A stretch of DNA of 64,000 nucleotides from Diadema setosum (lineage: Eukaryota; Echinodermata; Echinoidea; Diadematoida; Diadematidae): assembly GCA_033980235.1 (NCBI GenBank), contig CM067075.1:18736844-18800843 (forward strand). Reading direction: 5' to 3'. The notes beneath the pieces were generated by a model. It was given only the letters and a program-made list of their open reading frames with translations. It searched no databases and was not told the DNA's origin. A program made the translations under genes and the position numbers. Each line of letters opens with the position of its first letter. Positions within the stretch are counted from its first letter, which is position 1. This document shows, piece by piece, positions 23,918-34,579 of the stretch.

Positions 23918-24589
23918 CTGCAACTCGGAGAAGTAAAGACGAAATAAAAACGGCTAGAAACTAGACTAGGGTCGGTGACGCTTGGCACTGAAAATGACAA
24001 AATAATCACGGTTTTTTTTTTTTTTGCATTTATTTCATGAATAATTCATCAAAACTCCATAAAAACCATATATGTACTTAAGTTGCTAGAGATGTCGGCA
24101 AAACAATGGGATACACTGTAAGGTATAATATTGTGGATGGTTACCATGGTAACCAGATGCCTACAGGTGATTGGTAACCCAAAAATGCCTCCTATTGCTG
24201 CAAACTTAGGTATTTTTTGTTCATTTTGTTTTGTAGATAGATGGAAATTAAAAAAAATTATTGTAACAAAGTTTTCTCCTGTTGCCATGGCAACCAGTAT
24301 TATCCAATCAGGATTCAGCTGCCGATTAATTAAAAACTAAAGCCCATATTTTCAAAAAGCTCAATAAGCAAGTCCTCCTGCATAAGTGTACCTCACATGG
24401 GAAGAAAATATTGAAGTATTCTCAAGTTACAGCAAAATTTGTAAACAAAGGCATATAAAAACACATTTTGAGAAAATGGCCATTGAAAGGAAGATATCAT
24501 TTTTGAATAGTAAAATGCATGAAAAAGTTGCATCCGTCGTACTTTCAACACAAATTTGACTTCAAAGTACAGGCAAATCTAGTTTTTAG

Positions 24590-24835
24590 CAATGTATGGA
24601 CACAAAAAATTTCCCTTAAAAATATATGTGAATACAGAGAGCAAAGCCAATGATATTCTAATGTTGGCTCTTTGGAGTATTTACAGAGCGATGGTTATTC
24701 GAAACAACCTTGGAAAAGAGCAGAGGAAAGCAATTGATTGTTTATTCAAGAATGCAGATAAATTCCTTTCTAAAGAAGGAATATACGCGTACGCTGTATT
24801 ATCCATCAAAGAATTGAAATCATACTTTTGTGTTT
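24590..24835 (+). CDS. Possible orphan coding exon, unrecognised
   Basis: An 82-codon stop-free stretch is bounded by a good acceptor (CTAGTTTTTAG) and a strong donor (GTAAGC). Both ends are in the same phase (one base of a split codon), so it is a symmetric exon. The translation is polar and globular (for example KANDILMLALWSIYRAM, then KEQRKAIDCLFKNADKFL), with no low complexity. I do not recognise a family, and no neighbouring exon can be attached. It could belong to a gene whose other exons are elsewhere, to transposon protein debris, or be chance. Confidence 0.35.
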
Positions 24836-25079
24836 GTAAGCTATTGTAAAAAAAGTATTAGTATATTAACATTTTTTTTACAGTTTTTTTTTTTCATTTG
24901 CTCTCTGGATCAAACATCACTAATAATTTCCAGCTTGACGTATGCAGGGACGCAATACTATTTTCCCAGTCCCGAGTCAAATATCTCAGTCAACATCTTG
25001 GGCATTTTGGTCCATATTTTAGTGTGTCAAGGAGGTGTTTGCTAGTAGGAAGCAGGTATGCAATAGACTTCAAGCATGT

Positions 25080-25143
25080 TTTTTTTTTGTTTTTGTTTGT
25101 TTGTTTGTTTGTTTGTTTGTTTTTTTTTTTTTTGGGGGGGGGT
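25080..25143. repeat. (GTTT)n followed by poly(T)-poly(G)
   Basis: Several GTTT units, then about 13 T and 9 G. Confidence 0.9.
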
Positions 25144-26076
25144 TTGTCTACTATAGACACAAAACAAACATTCATACATTGGAAATACATATAGCCGTTG
25201 CTGGAGTCACCTGTTAATTATCGAGTGTTAAGTCACAACAAAAATTGGGGATTCCCAGAGTATAAACACACACAGTGAACTCTCACCCATGCGGGAAATC
25301 CCAGCCAATAAGGTATGTACTGTATTATAGTATTAGCTTTGTTCGTCACGTTGTAGGTCATATTGCAAGAGTTATGTATACTGTCAGTTATTCTATGGTG
25401 TGACATCGAACATTCGGAAAACTTCCACAGTTTCTGCCTAGCACTTTGCACTAAAGGTCAGTTAGGAACAGGCCCTTCTGGATACTTCTATACACTCTAC
25501 AAGGTGAGTACAATGTCGCATGAGATTTCTGTTTGATTTGGATGTAGCATGGACATGAAAACTCAAGGAAAGGGGATCAGCCTATTATAGTTGAACACAT
25601 AGGCATTTAAATTTGTCCATACAGCATACATTGTATTGTATATCATATCACAATAAATACGCTCTTGTACAGGATGACAAAGACCTGCAGTGCATGCGAG
25701 TTATTGCATATTAATTAAGCACCCGTCCTTAACGCCTTCCATCCATCACGTACGATCATATTAACATTCCATGGCAGCTCCTACTTCGTATGGTTTTAGA
25801 TACGTGACTGCAGTCACGTATGTTCATGGGTTGGGTTAGGATGACTTTCTTGGACCCTCTGATTTCTACACAAAATTTCGATAAAAATTATCGTAAGTTA
25901 CGAGAATGAAGATGGCAATTGATTTTGCATTTAATTATTGTCAGCTGTTTCTTCAGGGGAAGAAACCAGGAGAGAGGTGAGTTTCGCCGATCTTTATGAT
26001 TTTATGCGCATTGAAAGAATGACACCAATTCCAGCACTTTGGCATATGACAACTAAATGCTATACAGCTAGTATAG

Positions 26077-26118
26077 GTGTGTGTGTGTGTGTGTGTGTGT
26101 GTGGAATGGGGGGGGGGG
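26077..26118. repeat. (GT)n microsatellite and G run
   Basis: About 13 GT units, then GGAATGGGGGGGGGGG. Confidence 0.9.
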
Positions 26119-26301
26119 GAATAACTGGGTATCTCTTGACGTCACAATCAGTGATGGATCCAGGATGTTGAAAAAGGCGGGGGATCGAGGGGTGCAAGCA
26201 GGGAGGTCATGGAGGTGAGAAGAGTCTCTTCCCAACTCCCTGGTGCAAGCGACGAAGGAGCGAAAAACTGAGCGGGGGGCTCCCCATGGTAAGGACTTGG
26301 A

Positions 26302-26302
26302 C

Positions 26303-26329
<27 letters not shown>
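26302..26329. repeat. poly(A) run
   Basis: A run of about 28 A. It could be a retroposon tail (sequence resembling a GATGGATCCAGG-type repeat lies just upstream at 26151) or a free homopolymer. Confidence 0.8.
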
Positions 26330-26333
<4 letters not shown>

Positions 26334-26674
26334 GTTCAAACGTTGCATTTCAGAGCACTTTCAGAGGACAAACATTAGCTCAAACAAATTGTTATTTAAT
26401 GAATAAAAGAATTGTTTGTGGTATACACAAAAAGGAAAATGAAATGCATACATCTGTACCTCTTATCTTTTATATAGTAATCACAGAAAAACTTACTTTA
26501 AATGATGAACTTAAGTCACCGTTCCACTATCATGACCTGGACCCCTATATGATATATATCAGATCGATATATCAGATCGGGGAAGATAGGCGTTATAATC
26601 ACGGGCGATTTGACGAGTATATAGGCCTATATATAAAAAAAAAATAATCATAAAGACATAAATAATGAAAAAAA

Positions 26675-27516
26675 ATGTCGCTACAGCGACTGGTTATACC
26701 CCCGCCAAACAACATTTCATAAGCTTTGGTCAAAACAACATTTCATAAGCTTTGGTAAAAAAACTGAGGAAGTAGTTAAATCCGCAAGATCTTTCCTTGA
26801 TCTTCTGCCATTAATATGCCGTTACCATGGCAACGTACTTTCGGGTACTGTCGAAAAATGCGTCTTGCACATCTACAACCAAAGGCACACATCTGTACCA
26901 AGTTTCATGGAAATTGGGCAAAAACTGAGGAAGTAGTTTGCAACACAAAATTTTCCATCATTTTGGCTCATAATATGTGAGCTGTTACCATGGCAACATA
27001 CTTTTTGTCGCTGTCAAGAAATGTGTCATGCTGACCTATATCCTAAGACAAACATTCAATATGAATTCTATGAGAATTGGAAGAACACTGATGAAGCAGT
27101 TTTGCCATGAAGCATTTTGCCCTATATTTTACCAATAACATGCCGTTACCATGGCAACGCAATTTTTGCCACTGCGGAAATATGTGTCTTGCACATTAAC
27201 ATATTCAGATGAACATCTGTACCTAATTTCATAAAAATTGATCAAAAACTGTGGGAGGAGTTCGCGACGCAAGATTTGTACCCATTTTTGCCCATAATAT
27301 GCCGTTACCATGGCAACGTACTTTTGGGTACTGTCAAAAAATACGTCTTGCACATCTACAACCCAAGGCACACATCTGTGCCAAGTTTTATGGGAATCGG
27401 TTGAAAACTGAGGAAGTAGTTCGCGACGCAAGATTTGCAACGGACCAACCGCCCGACCGCCCGACCGTCCGCTGATTCCTATATACCCCCTTCAAACTTC
27501 GTTTGGCGGGGGTATA
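26675..27516 (+). mobile_element. TIR element with four ~160 bp units, each with an X-box-like palindrome
   Basis: The left end has the hairpin GTCGCTACAGCGAC followed by TATACCCCCGCCAAA. The right end has the inverse TTTGGCGGGGGTATA. Four units carry GTTACCATGGCAAC at about 26822, 26984, 27137 and 27304. Each is followed by a related segment (TGCGTCTTGCACAT, ACATCTGTACCAAGTTTCAT, ACTGAGGAAGTAGTT). A (CCGACCG)n-like tract adjoins the right end. The layout is the same as the elements at 684-1956 and 27774-28974. It is noncoding. Confidence 0.75.
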
Positions 27517-27519
27517 AAG

Positions 27520-27721
27520 ATCCTAATAAAAGGCGTGGCCTGTCGCCTTTTATCATTACCACTCTTTTGGATATCTCAGCCATTTGAAAATCAATTTTTA
27601 TAAGATAAACGTTGAATCCTTCTTAAAATTACATGCTCTTTCATATTTCATAAGAGGTTTCTCATTATCTCACTTAGGAATGTTCAAAACATGAATCCCC
27701 ACCTCAACCAATACTTTAAAG
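27520..27721. repeat. Half copy of the TTAAAGGG-ended MITE
   Basis: Contains GGATATCTCAGCCATTTGAAAA and ends CCCCACCTCAACCAATACTTTAAAG, matching the right half of 54418-54803. Another half copy lies at 37500-37700 and an inverted half at about 28763-28867. Confidence 0.7.
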
Positions 27722-27773
27722 TGCTCTGTGTGCGAGGAGTCTCTAGAGAAGGTGGAAACATCGTTGTTTTTTT

Positions 27774-28974
27774 TTTATGCCCCCGCCACGAAGTGTCGCC
27801 GGAGGCATTATGTTTTCGGGTTGTCCGTCCTTCTGTCTGTCCGTCCGTCCGTCCGTTTTGTGGACAGCATAATTAAAAAACTGTTTGAGGTATCCTAATA
27901 AAACTTGGCAGGTATATGTATGAGGTGGTGAAGTTGTGCCTATCAAGTTTTGGGTGCAGATGCTCAAGGTTAAAGTTCAAGGTCAAGCGCTCAAAATTTC
28001 ACTGTTTCCCCCATATCTATGCAATGCCTGATGGTATTTTCTTGAAACTTTGTGTATACATGTATTACCCATTACAGATTCTCTAGTGAAAGTTTGGGGT
28101 CATGAGGTTAAAGTTAAAAAGTCAAGTAAAAATGTAAAAGTTTCACTTTTTCTCTCCATCCTTGGAAATGGTTCAAGGTATCTTCATGGAACATAGTAAA
28201 TATGCATGTACTGACTGGTAGTGATTATCTAGGGAATTTCGGGGTCATGAGGTCAAAGATCAGGGGTCAAAGGTCAAGATCAACTCATTAAATTTTACTT
28301 TTCAATATTTATGCAATGCCTGCCGGATTTTTCTTGAAACTTGGTGTGTAGGCTACATGTATTACACACTAGAGATTCTCTGTGAAGTTTTTGGCCAAAA
28401 AGTCAAAGGTCAAAAGGTCAAAGGTCAAGTGAAAGTGCTAAATTTCACTTCTTCCTCCATATCTTGGAAGTGGCTCAAGGTATCATCATGAAACTAATAT
28501 AATTATATGCATGTTGTTTCTGACAGTGATTCTCATAGGAATTTTAATGTCATAGGGTCAAAGGTCAAGGGTCAAAGGCAAGGTCGAGATGCTAATAATT
28601 TACTATTGTATTTAATGCAGAAATTACACTTTTTCTTTGTACCTTGAAAATTATTCAAAGCATAGAGACTTATAAAAGGGTCAAAAGTCAAGTAAAAGTC
28701 CCTGAATCCCCCAAATACATACTCTCTTAGAAATTGTAGCCATTCATCCAATTAAGCCTTGTTAAAGGGGTCGTATACTTTTGGTTGAGACCCAATTTCA
28801 GGTTTCTAACATTTTTTGGTGAGATAATGAGAAACCTCTTATGAAATATGAAAGAGCAATAATATTTTCTCATTTAGATGAAACTGTCATCACACACTGT
28901 CAAGACGTACTATAGACCTATTTGGAGAATCGTATACATTATGGCAGAGGCATACCAGTCGCCATAGCGACATT
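27774..28974 (-). mobile_element. Inverted copy of the GACCTTTGACC tandem-unit element
   Basis: It starts TTTTATGCCCCCGCCACGAAG with a (CCGT)n tract and ends TGGCAGAGGCATACCAGTCGCCATAGCGACAT. This is the layout of 684-1956 in reverse. Units with GGTCAAAGGTCAAG recur near 27966, 28107, 28250, 28405 and 28557, about 141-155 bp apart. A half copy of the TTAAAGGG-ended MITE is embedded near 28763. Confidence 0.75.
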
Positions 28975-31010
28975 TCTATTTTTTAAAATAATTTTTTACA
29001 ATTTTTTTTTACAGCGCTGTAATTGTTTTGATATTAAGCAACAAATGTGGAGGGCTGCATCACCCAAAATCCAGCAGCTCGTCAGTTCCGCAGTCCATAT
29101 CGTACGCTCTTTTGACAGAACCTTTTATAATCTTATAAGGCGTGGTATCCTGTAAACTGTCATCTCTTGTGGAACACTAAAATGGAATCGGTATACTCTG
29201 AGAACTCCCTTATCTTACCCCTTGTTTTTATCATCTCCTGAAGTCTTAATTCTCTCTCTCTCACGTATGCCTGCGCTTTGGATGTGACACGACGCATAAC
29301 GAGACGAATACGAAAGACAGATTATAGGGGATGGCTGAACGAGAGAGAAGAGGGAAATTTATAGGCACTCTAATTTTATTTCCGGGTTTGCAGCTATATT
29401 ACAATCATATGAAATAAAAAATGTTACTTATAGAAATCACATTTTTGAGCCGACGAACGTGCATAATAAAGTAGGTAACAAGTTGAGATATGACTAAGAT
29501 AGGAATACGTTAACGAAGCAAATTACTTTGTTGAGGACGTAGGGAGAATAAGCGAAATAAAATATTCGTGATAATGATTTGGCAGTCATTTCCAGGATAT
29601 TTCAAGGCGACAGAGGTTTTTGGTGTGTGTGTGTGTGTCATTGAGAATGAATAACAGAGATGTCATCATGTCTTGTTTTGTTTTTACTTTTTGATTTTGT
29701 AAAACTTTTTCATTTCGCCGACTTCGTTCAAAATACTAATAAAATAAGCGCATTTAACCATTATAGAGTATCTTCCTAGACGCACGGGCATGATGATGGG
29801 CGGAGCCGGCTCGCTGACATTGACATTTTTTCGTCAAGACAGTATACCACACAATTTTACGCTAAAAATGTAAAGGTGGGGGGGGGGGGGGGGGAGGGGT
29901 AAGAGCTGGACAAATTCTATTGGTCCATACATCACCTGTAATAATTTAGTTGAAGGCAAAATTATAGATAACAAAATGATAAATGCAAAACTTTCAACGC
30001 TGGATCACTCCATATGCTTGTTTTATGTTTTAATCTCATATCTTGCCTATTGTGACGTATTTGCATGTCTTTATATTTGCCATGCATGTAGGCCTATAAT
30101 CAATCAATCATGTCAGTTCCCCTCATGCAGAAGCGGACCTGCCTACGTCACTGTCAATAAAAAATGTTATCGCAGATTCCATGAAATTTGAGTGTTCATA
30201 CACTAGGTAACATAATTGCGAAGATTACTGAGCTTAGTCAGCATAAATTTGTAAATCAAAATGTGAAGTATATGTAATTATAATTTCTTGTATAGATATA
30301 CACGTGTTTGTTTGTTTGTTTGTTATATACACGTGTTTGTTTGTGTTTGTTTGTTTCTAAGACACTGCTGTGAGGCGATGATATCAATGCCTCCTATACG
30401 CGGTTTCGACCGATATCACTTTCTTTTGAAAATGTGTGAAACGTTGGTACAACTTTCTTATGGGAGTACAATATTTCCTATGAAACGTATACTTGCACAA
30501 TGTTTGTTTCATTGATGTCAACTTATACATGTGGGGTGCAAGGTATATTTCTGAAAATTGTTGCTATAATGTATAATGTTGTAGAAACATTATGTAGACG
30601 TTATGAATTTTGGAGACATTATGAGCTCCCTCGTGGAGACATCATGGTATATTTAATATCATTATGTTAATATTGTCAGGGGCAAATTATTTGTCGTATA
30701 GGGCCCCAACTTTTTTTTCTCTCTCTTCTTTCTTTAAAACACAACATAATGTTGTACTAGCTCATTACATATACGCGTATATTAAATTTGCCATGGTGGA
30801 ATTTTCCATTTTCGTCGAAAAACTCTACATTATTTGCGATGGATACTAATTACCTAACATAAACGTAAAACATGAAGCAATGTTAGCTATTCCCTTTGTA
30901 ATGTATAATAGCATGAATTTGTTTTGCATGATAAATTACGGAACGTCATAAAACAACAATTCAAATGCCTTATTCACATGTTTCTCTCTGTTCACGTAAA
31001 TCTTTGGTAG
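28975..31010. other. No gene recognised
   Basis: AT-rich sequence with a (TG)n tract near 29618, a run of about 18 G near 29877 and TTTG repeats near 30308-30355. This is the upstream region of the BTB gene, and I see no clear promoter motif. Confidence 0.4.
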
Positions 31011-31034
31011 TCGTGTAACGTGGCCTTTGACACC

Positions 31035-31205
31035 ATGTGGGGATTGGAGGAGTACGTCGAGCATGACTTGATTGAACACGATCCTGATGAGGTTCCGCCT
31101 GGATTCCGTTGTCGGAGGACATTGCGCCCTCCGTTTGGGCAGCGGTCGACCGCTACGGACGTGTATCCGGTGGTGTCGGAGGAAGACACAGCGCGACAAC
31201 TGGAG
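31035..31205 (+). CDS. BTB-BACK gene, upstream coding exon
   Basis: The ATG at 31035 opens a 57-codon stretch that ends at a consensus donor (CTGGAG followed by GTAAAG) in phase 0. It joins exactly in frame to the acceptor at 31891 (TTCCTACAG). The encoded segment is acidic and proline-containing (WGLEEYVEHDLIEHDPDEVP), with no signal peptide or hydrophobic segment. The frame is open back to 31011, just after a TTTGGTAG that could also be an acceptor. The real start may therefore lie in a further upstream exon. Confidence 0.65.
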
Positions 31206-31891
31206 GTAAAGCTTGATGAATGAAACTCAGTCGTCAAGGATTACACTTCGACTCTTTTCATAATGGTCCTCTGCGCGAGTAACCCAACGGTTGATCCTTT
31301 TCATTTTCGCGAAGTAGTAGGCATCGCACAGAGTAGCGAATATGCATAGGAACTTTTGTCTAGCTGCTAACATAATTTATCTTTCTTGAAAACAAAATTA
31401 AGCGAACTCACGAACACGAACACAATAACACGATGAAGTTTGTAGTGCCAATCAGAATACAATACGAAGTAGGAAACAATATGTATGGCTCCTTGTACAT
31501 AAGTGCACACATTCTTTATCATGTGCCTGGATGATAAAGAATGAAACATAAGATAGAAATAGGAAAAGATGATGAGGAACGATTGTATTATACACGGAAA
31601 GAGGAAATAAGATACACGTACTCGAGCAAATTCGAGTGATATCAACAAAAACAATTAATGTACAGCCACATGACGAATCACAAGACTACAGTAAAGTAAA
31701 GAGAAATGTGACAACGCAAACGTCGTGTTCTGACACAATGAAATAGATTAATAAAAAAGAAGACAAATAACACCATTAAATGTATTGTCAGGCATCATAT
31801 ATCATTCATATTTTGTATATTGCAATATCGAGAATGCTATTAAAAAAAAAAGAAAACTAACATTGTTTTTCCTGTTAACGTATTCCTACAG

Positions 31892-33262
31892 GAGTTCCGA
31901 CGAGCGAAAGACATGAAAGACTATCATACACATAGGGTAACACTCCCTTTTGATCGCCTCATCAACAACGCAGAGTTCAGCGACATCACACTTCAAGTTG
32001 GAGAACGTTCCTTCCATGCACATCGAATTATCCTCTGTTCGTGGAGTGATGTTTTCAAGTCAAAAATTATCCCGACAACTATTCCAGGCAATAATCTATC
32101 TAGCCATGGTCAGAGCTCGTCTCAAACGTCTTCAGTATCTCTCAGAATAGATGAGGAAGACCAGGATTGCTGTGATGTGTTTGATCAGTTCTTATCTTTC
32201 ATGTACACCGAAAAGCTGGCCCTATCGAACGAGAACTTCTTCCCGCTGCTGAAGCTTGGTGTCAAGTATGACATCCATGACATAGTACAGCTCTGCGAAA
32301 AGTATCTGGTAGACGTGAAAAAGGATGTATGCTCTGCTGTCTCTGTCCTCCAACAAGCAACAAAATTTGGGATGCGAGAGACCATAAAGTCATGCCTCAG
32401 CATCATGCGGACCAATTTTGAGGTGGTCACCAGCAACCATCTACAGAATCTTGACGACACGACGCTAGTCGAGCTACTTGATAACCCCGATGAGCAGGTT
32501 GTGGTGTCTGACGAATTCAGCGTTTTCACCAAGCTGGAACCATGGCTGAAAGCCTGCACCGATCGAGAAGCCTTGATGAAGGTCATCTCCTGTATCCGAT
32601 TTCCCTTCATGTCGGCAATCCAGCTGACACAAATCTCACGGTCAGACATAATGAAGCGTGTTCTGGAAGACAACCCTACTTTCATGGTGGAAGCCTTCCA
32701 GAAACACGCCCTTTACAGCGAGGCCTTCTTCAGTGAGCTAACGGGGACCATCCCACTACCCCGCCTGTATCTTGACAAACTTAGTAGCATACCCAGTGGA
32801 AATCCTACTGTAACGGGCAAGCCCGACAAAACCAGCTTCATCTCGATTACGAATCGTTCCCCGCAGTACATCACCAATGAACTTACAGAAACAAAATGTC
32901 TCACAGAATCTAGAGAAGATGCACATTTCTACCAGTACAAAAAATCCTCAAAGTGGAGGATCATGATTTCAAAAGATCCAATGGGCAACACAGATGCAAG
33001 TGCAGAGAAGCCGATTACGCTCAGTTTAGATAATCGAGTTAGATCCGAGGACAAGAGAACCGCAGTGGTGGCGATTCAGGTCCAGTTTGAGGACGGATCT
33101 TCTCACTTTTTCATGGCAAAAAAGTCATTGGCAACACATGGAAATACAGGTGTAGAAAGAGGTGTTCGCTTTGAATTCAAGACCAATTGTCCTCCCCTCG
33201 TTGGCGTTAATTCCACTTGCAAAATTAGGGCTACTGTCATTGTGCATGGTTTTAATGAATAG
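31892..33262 (+). CDS. BTB/POZ-BACK domain protein, BTBD17-like
   Basis: Main exon of 456 codons. With the upstream exon the model is 513 residues. Around residue 75-175 is a BTB/POZ fold: NAEFSDITLQVGERSFHAHR, then LCSWSDVFKSKI, then FMYTEKLALSNENFFPLLKL and YDIHDIVQLCEKYL. A BACK region follows (about 185-290, including VFTKLEPWLKACTD and RFPFMSAIQL). The last 170 residues look like a beta-rich domain (WRIMISKDPMG, ending in ATVIVHGFNE). The order BTB, BACK and C-terminal beta domain resembles BTBD17 and relatives. BTB domains usually dimerise and act as adaptors, but the substrate is not deducible. Vertebrate BTBD17 is thought to be secreted, and no signal peptide is visible here, so orthology is uncertain. 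Confidence 0.8.
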   Translation, partial: EFRRAKDMKDYHTHRVTLPFDRLINNAEFSDITLQVGERSFHAHRIILCSWSDVFKSKIIPTTIPGNNLSSHGQSSSQTSSVSLRIDEEDQDCCDVFDQFLSFMYTEKLALSNENFFPLLKLGVKYDIHDIVQLCEKYLVDVKKDVCSAVSVLQQATKFGMRETIKSCLSIMRTNFEVVTSNHLQNLDDTTLVELLDNPDEQVVVSDEFSVFTKLEPWLKACTDREALMKVISCIRFPFMSAIQLTQISRSDIMKRVLEDNPTFMVEAFQKHALYSEAFFSELTGTIPLPRLYLDKLSSIPSGNPTVTGKPDKTSFISITNRSPQYITNELTETKCLTESREDAHFYQYKKSSKWRIMISKDPMGNTDASAEKPITLSLDNRVRSEDKRTAVVAIQVQFEDGSSHFFMAKKSLATHGNTGVERGVRFEFKTNCPPLVGVNSTCKIRATVIVHGFNE

Positions 33263-33665
33263 GTGTAGTACTACATGTACTTATATCGTAAGTGTAGATG
33301 GTGTCTGAAGATGATATCCAATACAACCTGGGATGATAAGATGCTATGCACATGAATATGTAGTGCCCTGTTACATCAAATGATTTTTGGGATATTTGCT
33401 TTATCTCAAGGCTTTTGAGCTCAGCTCCTTCCATTCACGAGCAATTATAACAGTTAGACAGTTTGTGGCACATTAAGATCCCTGCAGGGGTTTGTGCCCT
33501 GGTGTAATGATGCAAGTGTATGTAAACTGTAAGAGGCTTGGTTCATGCTTTTATCTGTTACAAACAGAGTTCTGCATTCTTCCTGTGATTAACTGTTTTT
33601 TCATGCATAATGCAACTACAATTGACATTCTTTTGATTTACTGAAAATGATTCTAGTCAGTCAAA

Positions 33666-33671
33666 AATAAA
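33666..33671 (+). terminator. Poly(A) signal AATAAA of the BTB-BACK gene
   Basis: A canonical AATAAA about 400 bp downstream of the stop codon at 33262. It is the first one seen on this strand. Confidence 0.5.
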
Positions 33672-33830
33672 TATGTATGTGATACACTGTAGGCCTACTT
33701 TGGATGCGTGGAACTGTGCTTGAGTAATGACATGACTGTCAGCTTTGTTACAATTACAGGTGTTATGCCATGTTATGTGTGCAGTGTATAGCGTACATAG
33801 TGTACATGTACCGGTATTTGAAATCATCTA

Positions 33831-34575
33831 CATCAGGGAGGTGCTAGAGAAGGAGAGACAACTACTGCTCTCCTTTGAAGTCATGCACGGCGCCGCCGAG
33901 AAGTTATGCATTCAACTACAGGTGTTACCCATGTGCTTTGACAAAAGAGAGCATCAATAATCGGGACTAGCGCTCTCACATCTAGAAATACTTGCCCCTA
34001 CTGCAATTCGCTCTCTCTTTCAATGTGATGGCAACAATGAATTTGTGTAACTTGAATTGGAGCAGCAAACCAAAATGCAGTGTAAAACTAACAATTTTAA
34101 CAGCAAATAATTTAAAAGCATGCTGGAATATGCTTTAGCGGAGTACTGTATTTGAAGGATCAAAATGTCCCAGATTAAAAGATTAAAAAACTAACATGCA
34201 CAAATATGCGCATTATAGAAAAATATTAGGTTTTTAAGAGGGCCTAATTTTCATTTCATTTTGATTTGCGCATTACGAAGAAACTAGAAATACATGTTTA
34301 TAATACTGAATTCTTTCCTAAACTATTCTAAATCAATTCGAGTAGACATTTCTATTTCATTTAAAATTTTACGGTGAAATAGAACTTGTAATTCAACGAA
34401 AGGTGAAATGCGTTCTTCGTCTCCCAACTTCGTCTTGCAAACCAGAGCGGCGCCGAGCATGACTTCAAAGCGTAATGGAATGCTAGACATCCCACTGTAA
34501 CGCCTTGAACCCAAACATGCGTTTGCATGAATTACGAAGAGTTGCCACTCCATCTCTGAAACACCTCCCTGTCTA
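33831..34575. mobile_element. MITE with GGGAGGTG ends
   Basis: CATCAGGGAGGTG on the left is mirrored by CACCTCCCTGTCTACA on the right. Subterminal sequence is also inverse: TTTGAAGTCATGCACGGCGC at 33877 against GCGCCGAGCATGACTTCAAA near 34450. There is no coding capacity. Single ends of the same family occur at about 17094 and 62225. Confidence 0.65.
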
Positions 34576-34579
34576 CATA

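Larger units (their letters stand above)
23252..23995. mobile_element. TIR element holding two further hairpins and a LINE end
   Basis: Left sequence with TAGTTTCTAGCCATTTTTAT is matched inversely by ATAAAAACGGCTAGAAACTA on the right. The ends (23253 CATGCCAAGC, 23980 GCTTGGCACTG) are also inverse, giving TIRs of about 75 bp. Inside are a near-perfect palindrome at 23333-23418 (arms of about 40 bp around CGAACCGTTCG), a perfect odd palindrome at 23476-23504, and a LINE 3' end at 23502-23917. Confidence 0.65.

Noticed and set aside
26820..27320. Regularly spaced repeats that could be mistaken for a CRISPR-like array.
   Set aside because: The spacers are homologous to one another, the context is animal DNA, and the units lie inside a TIR element.
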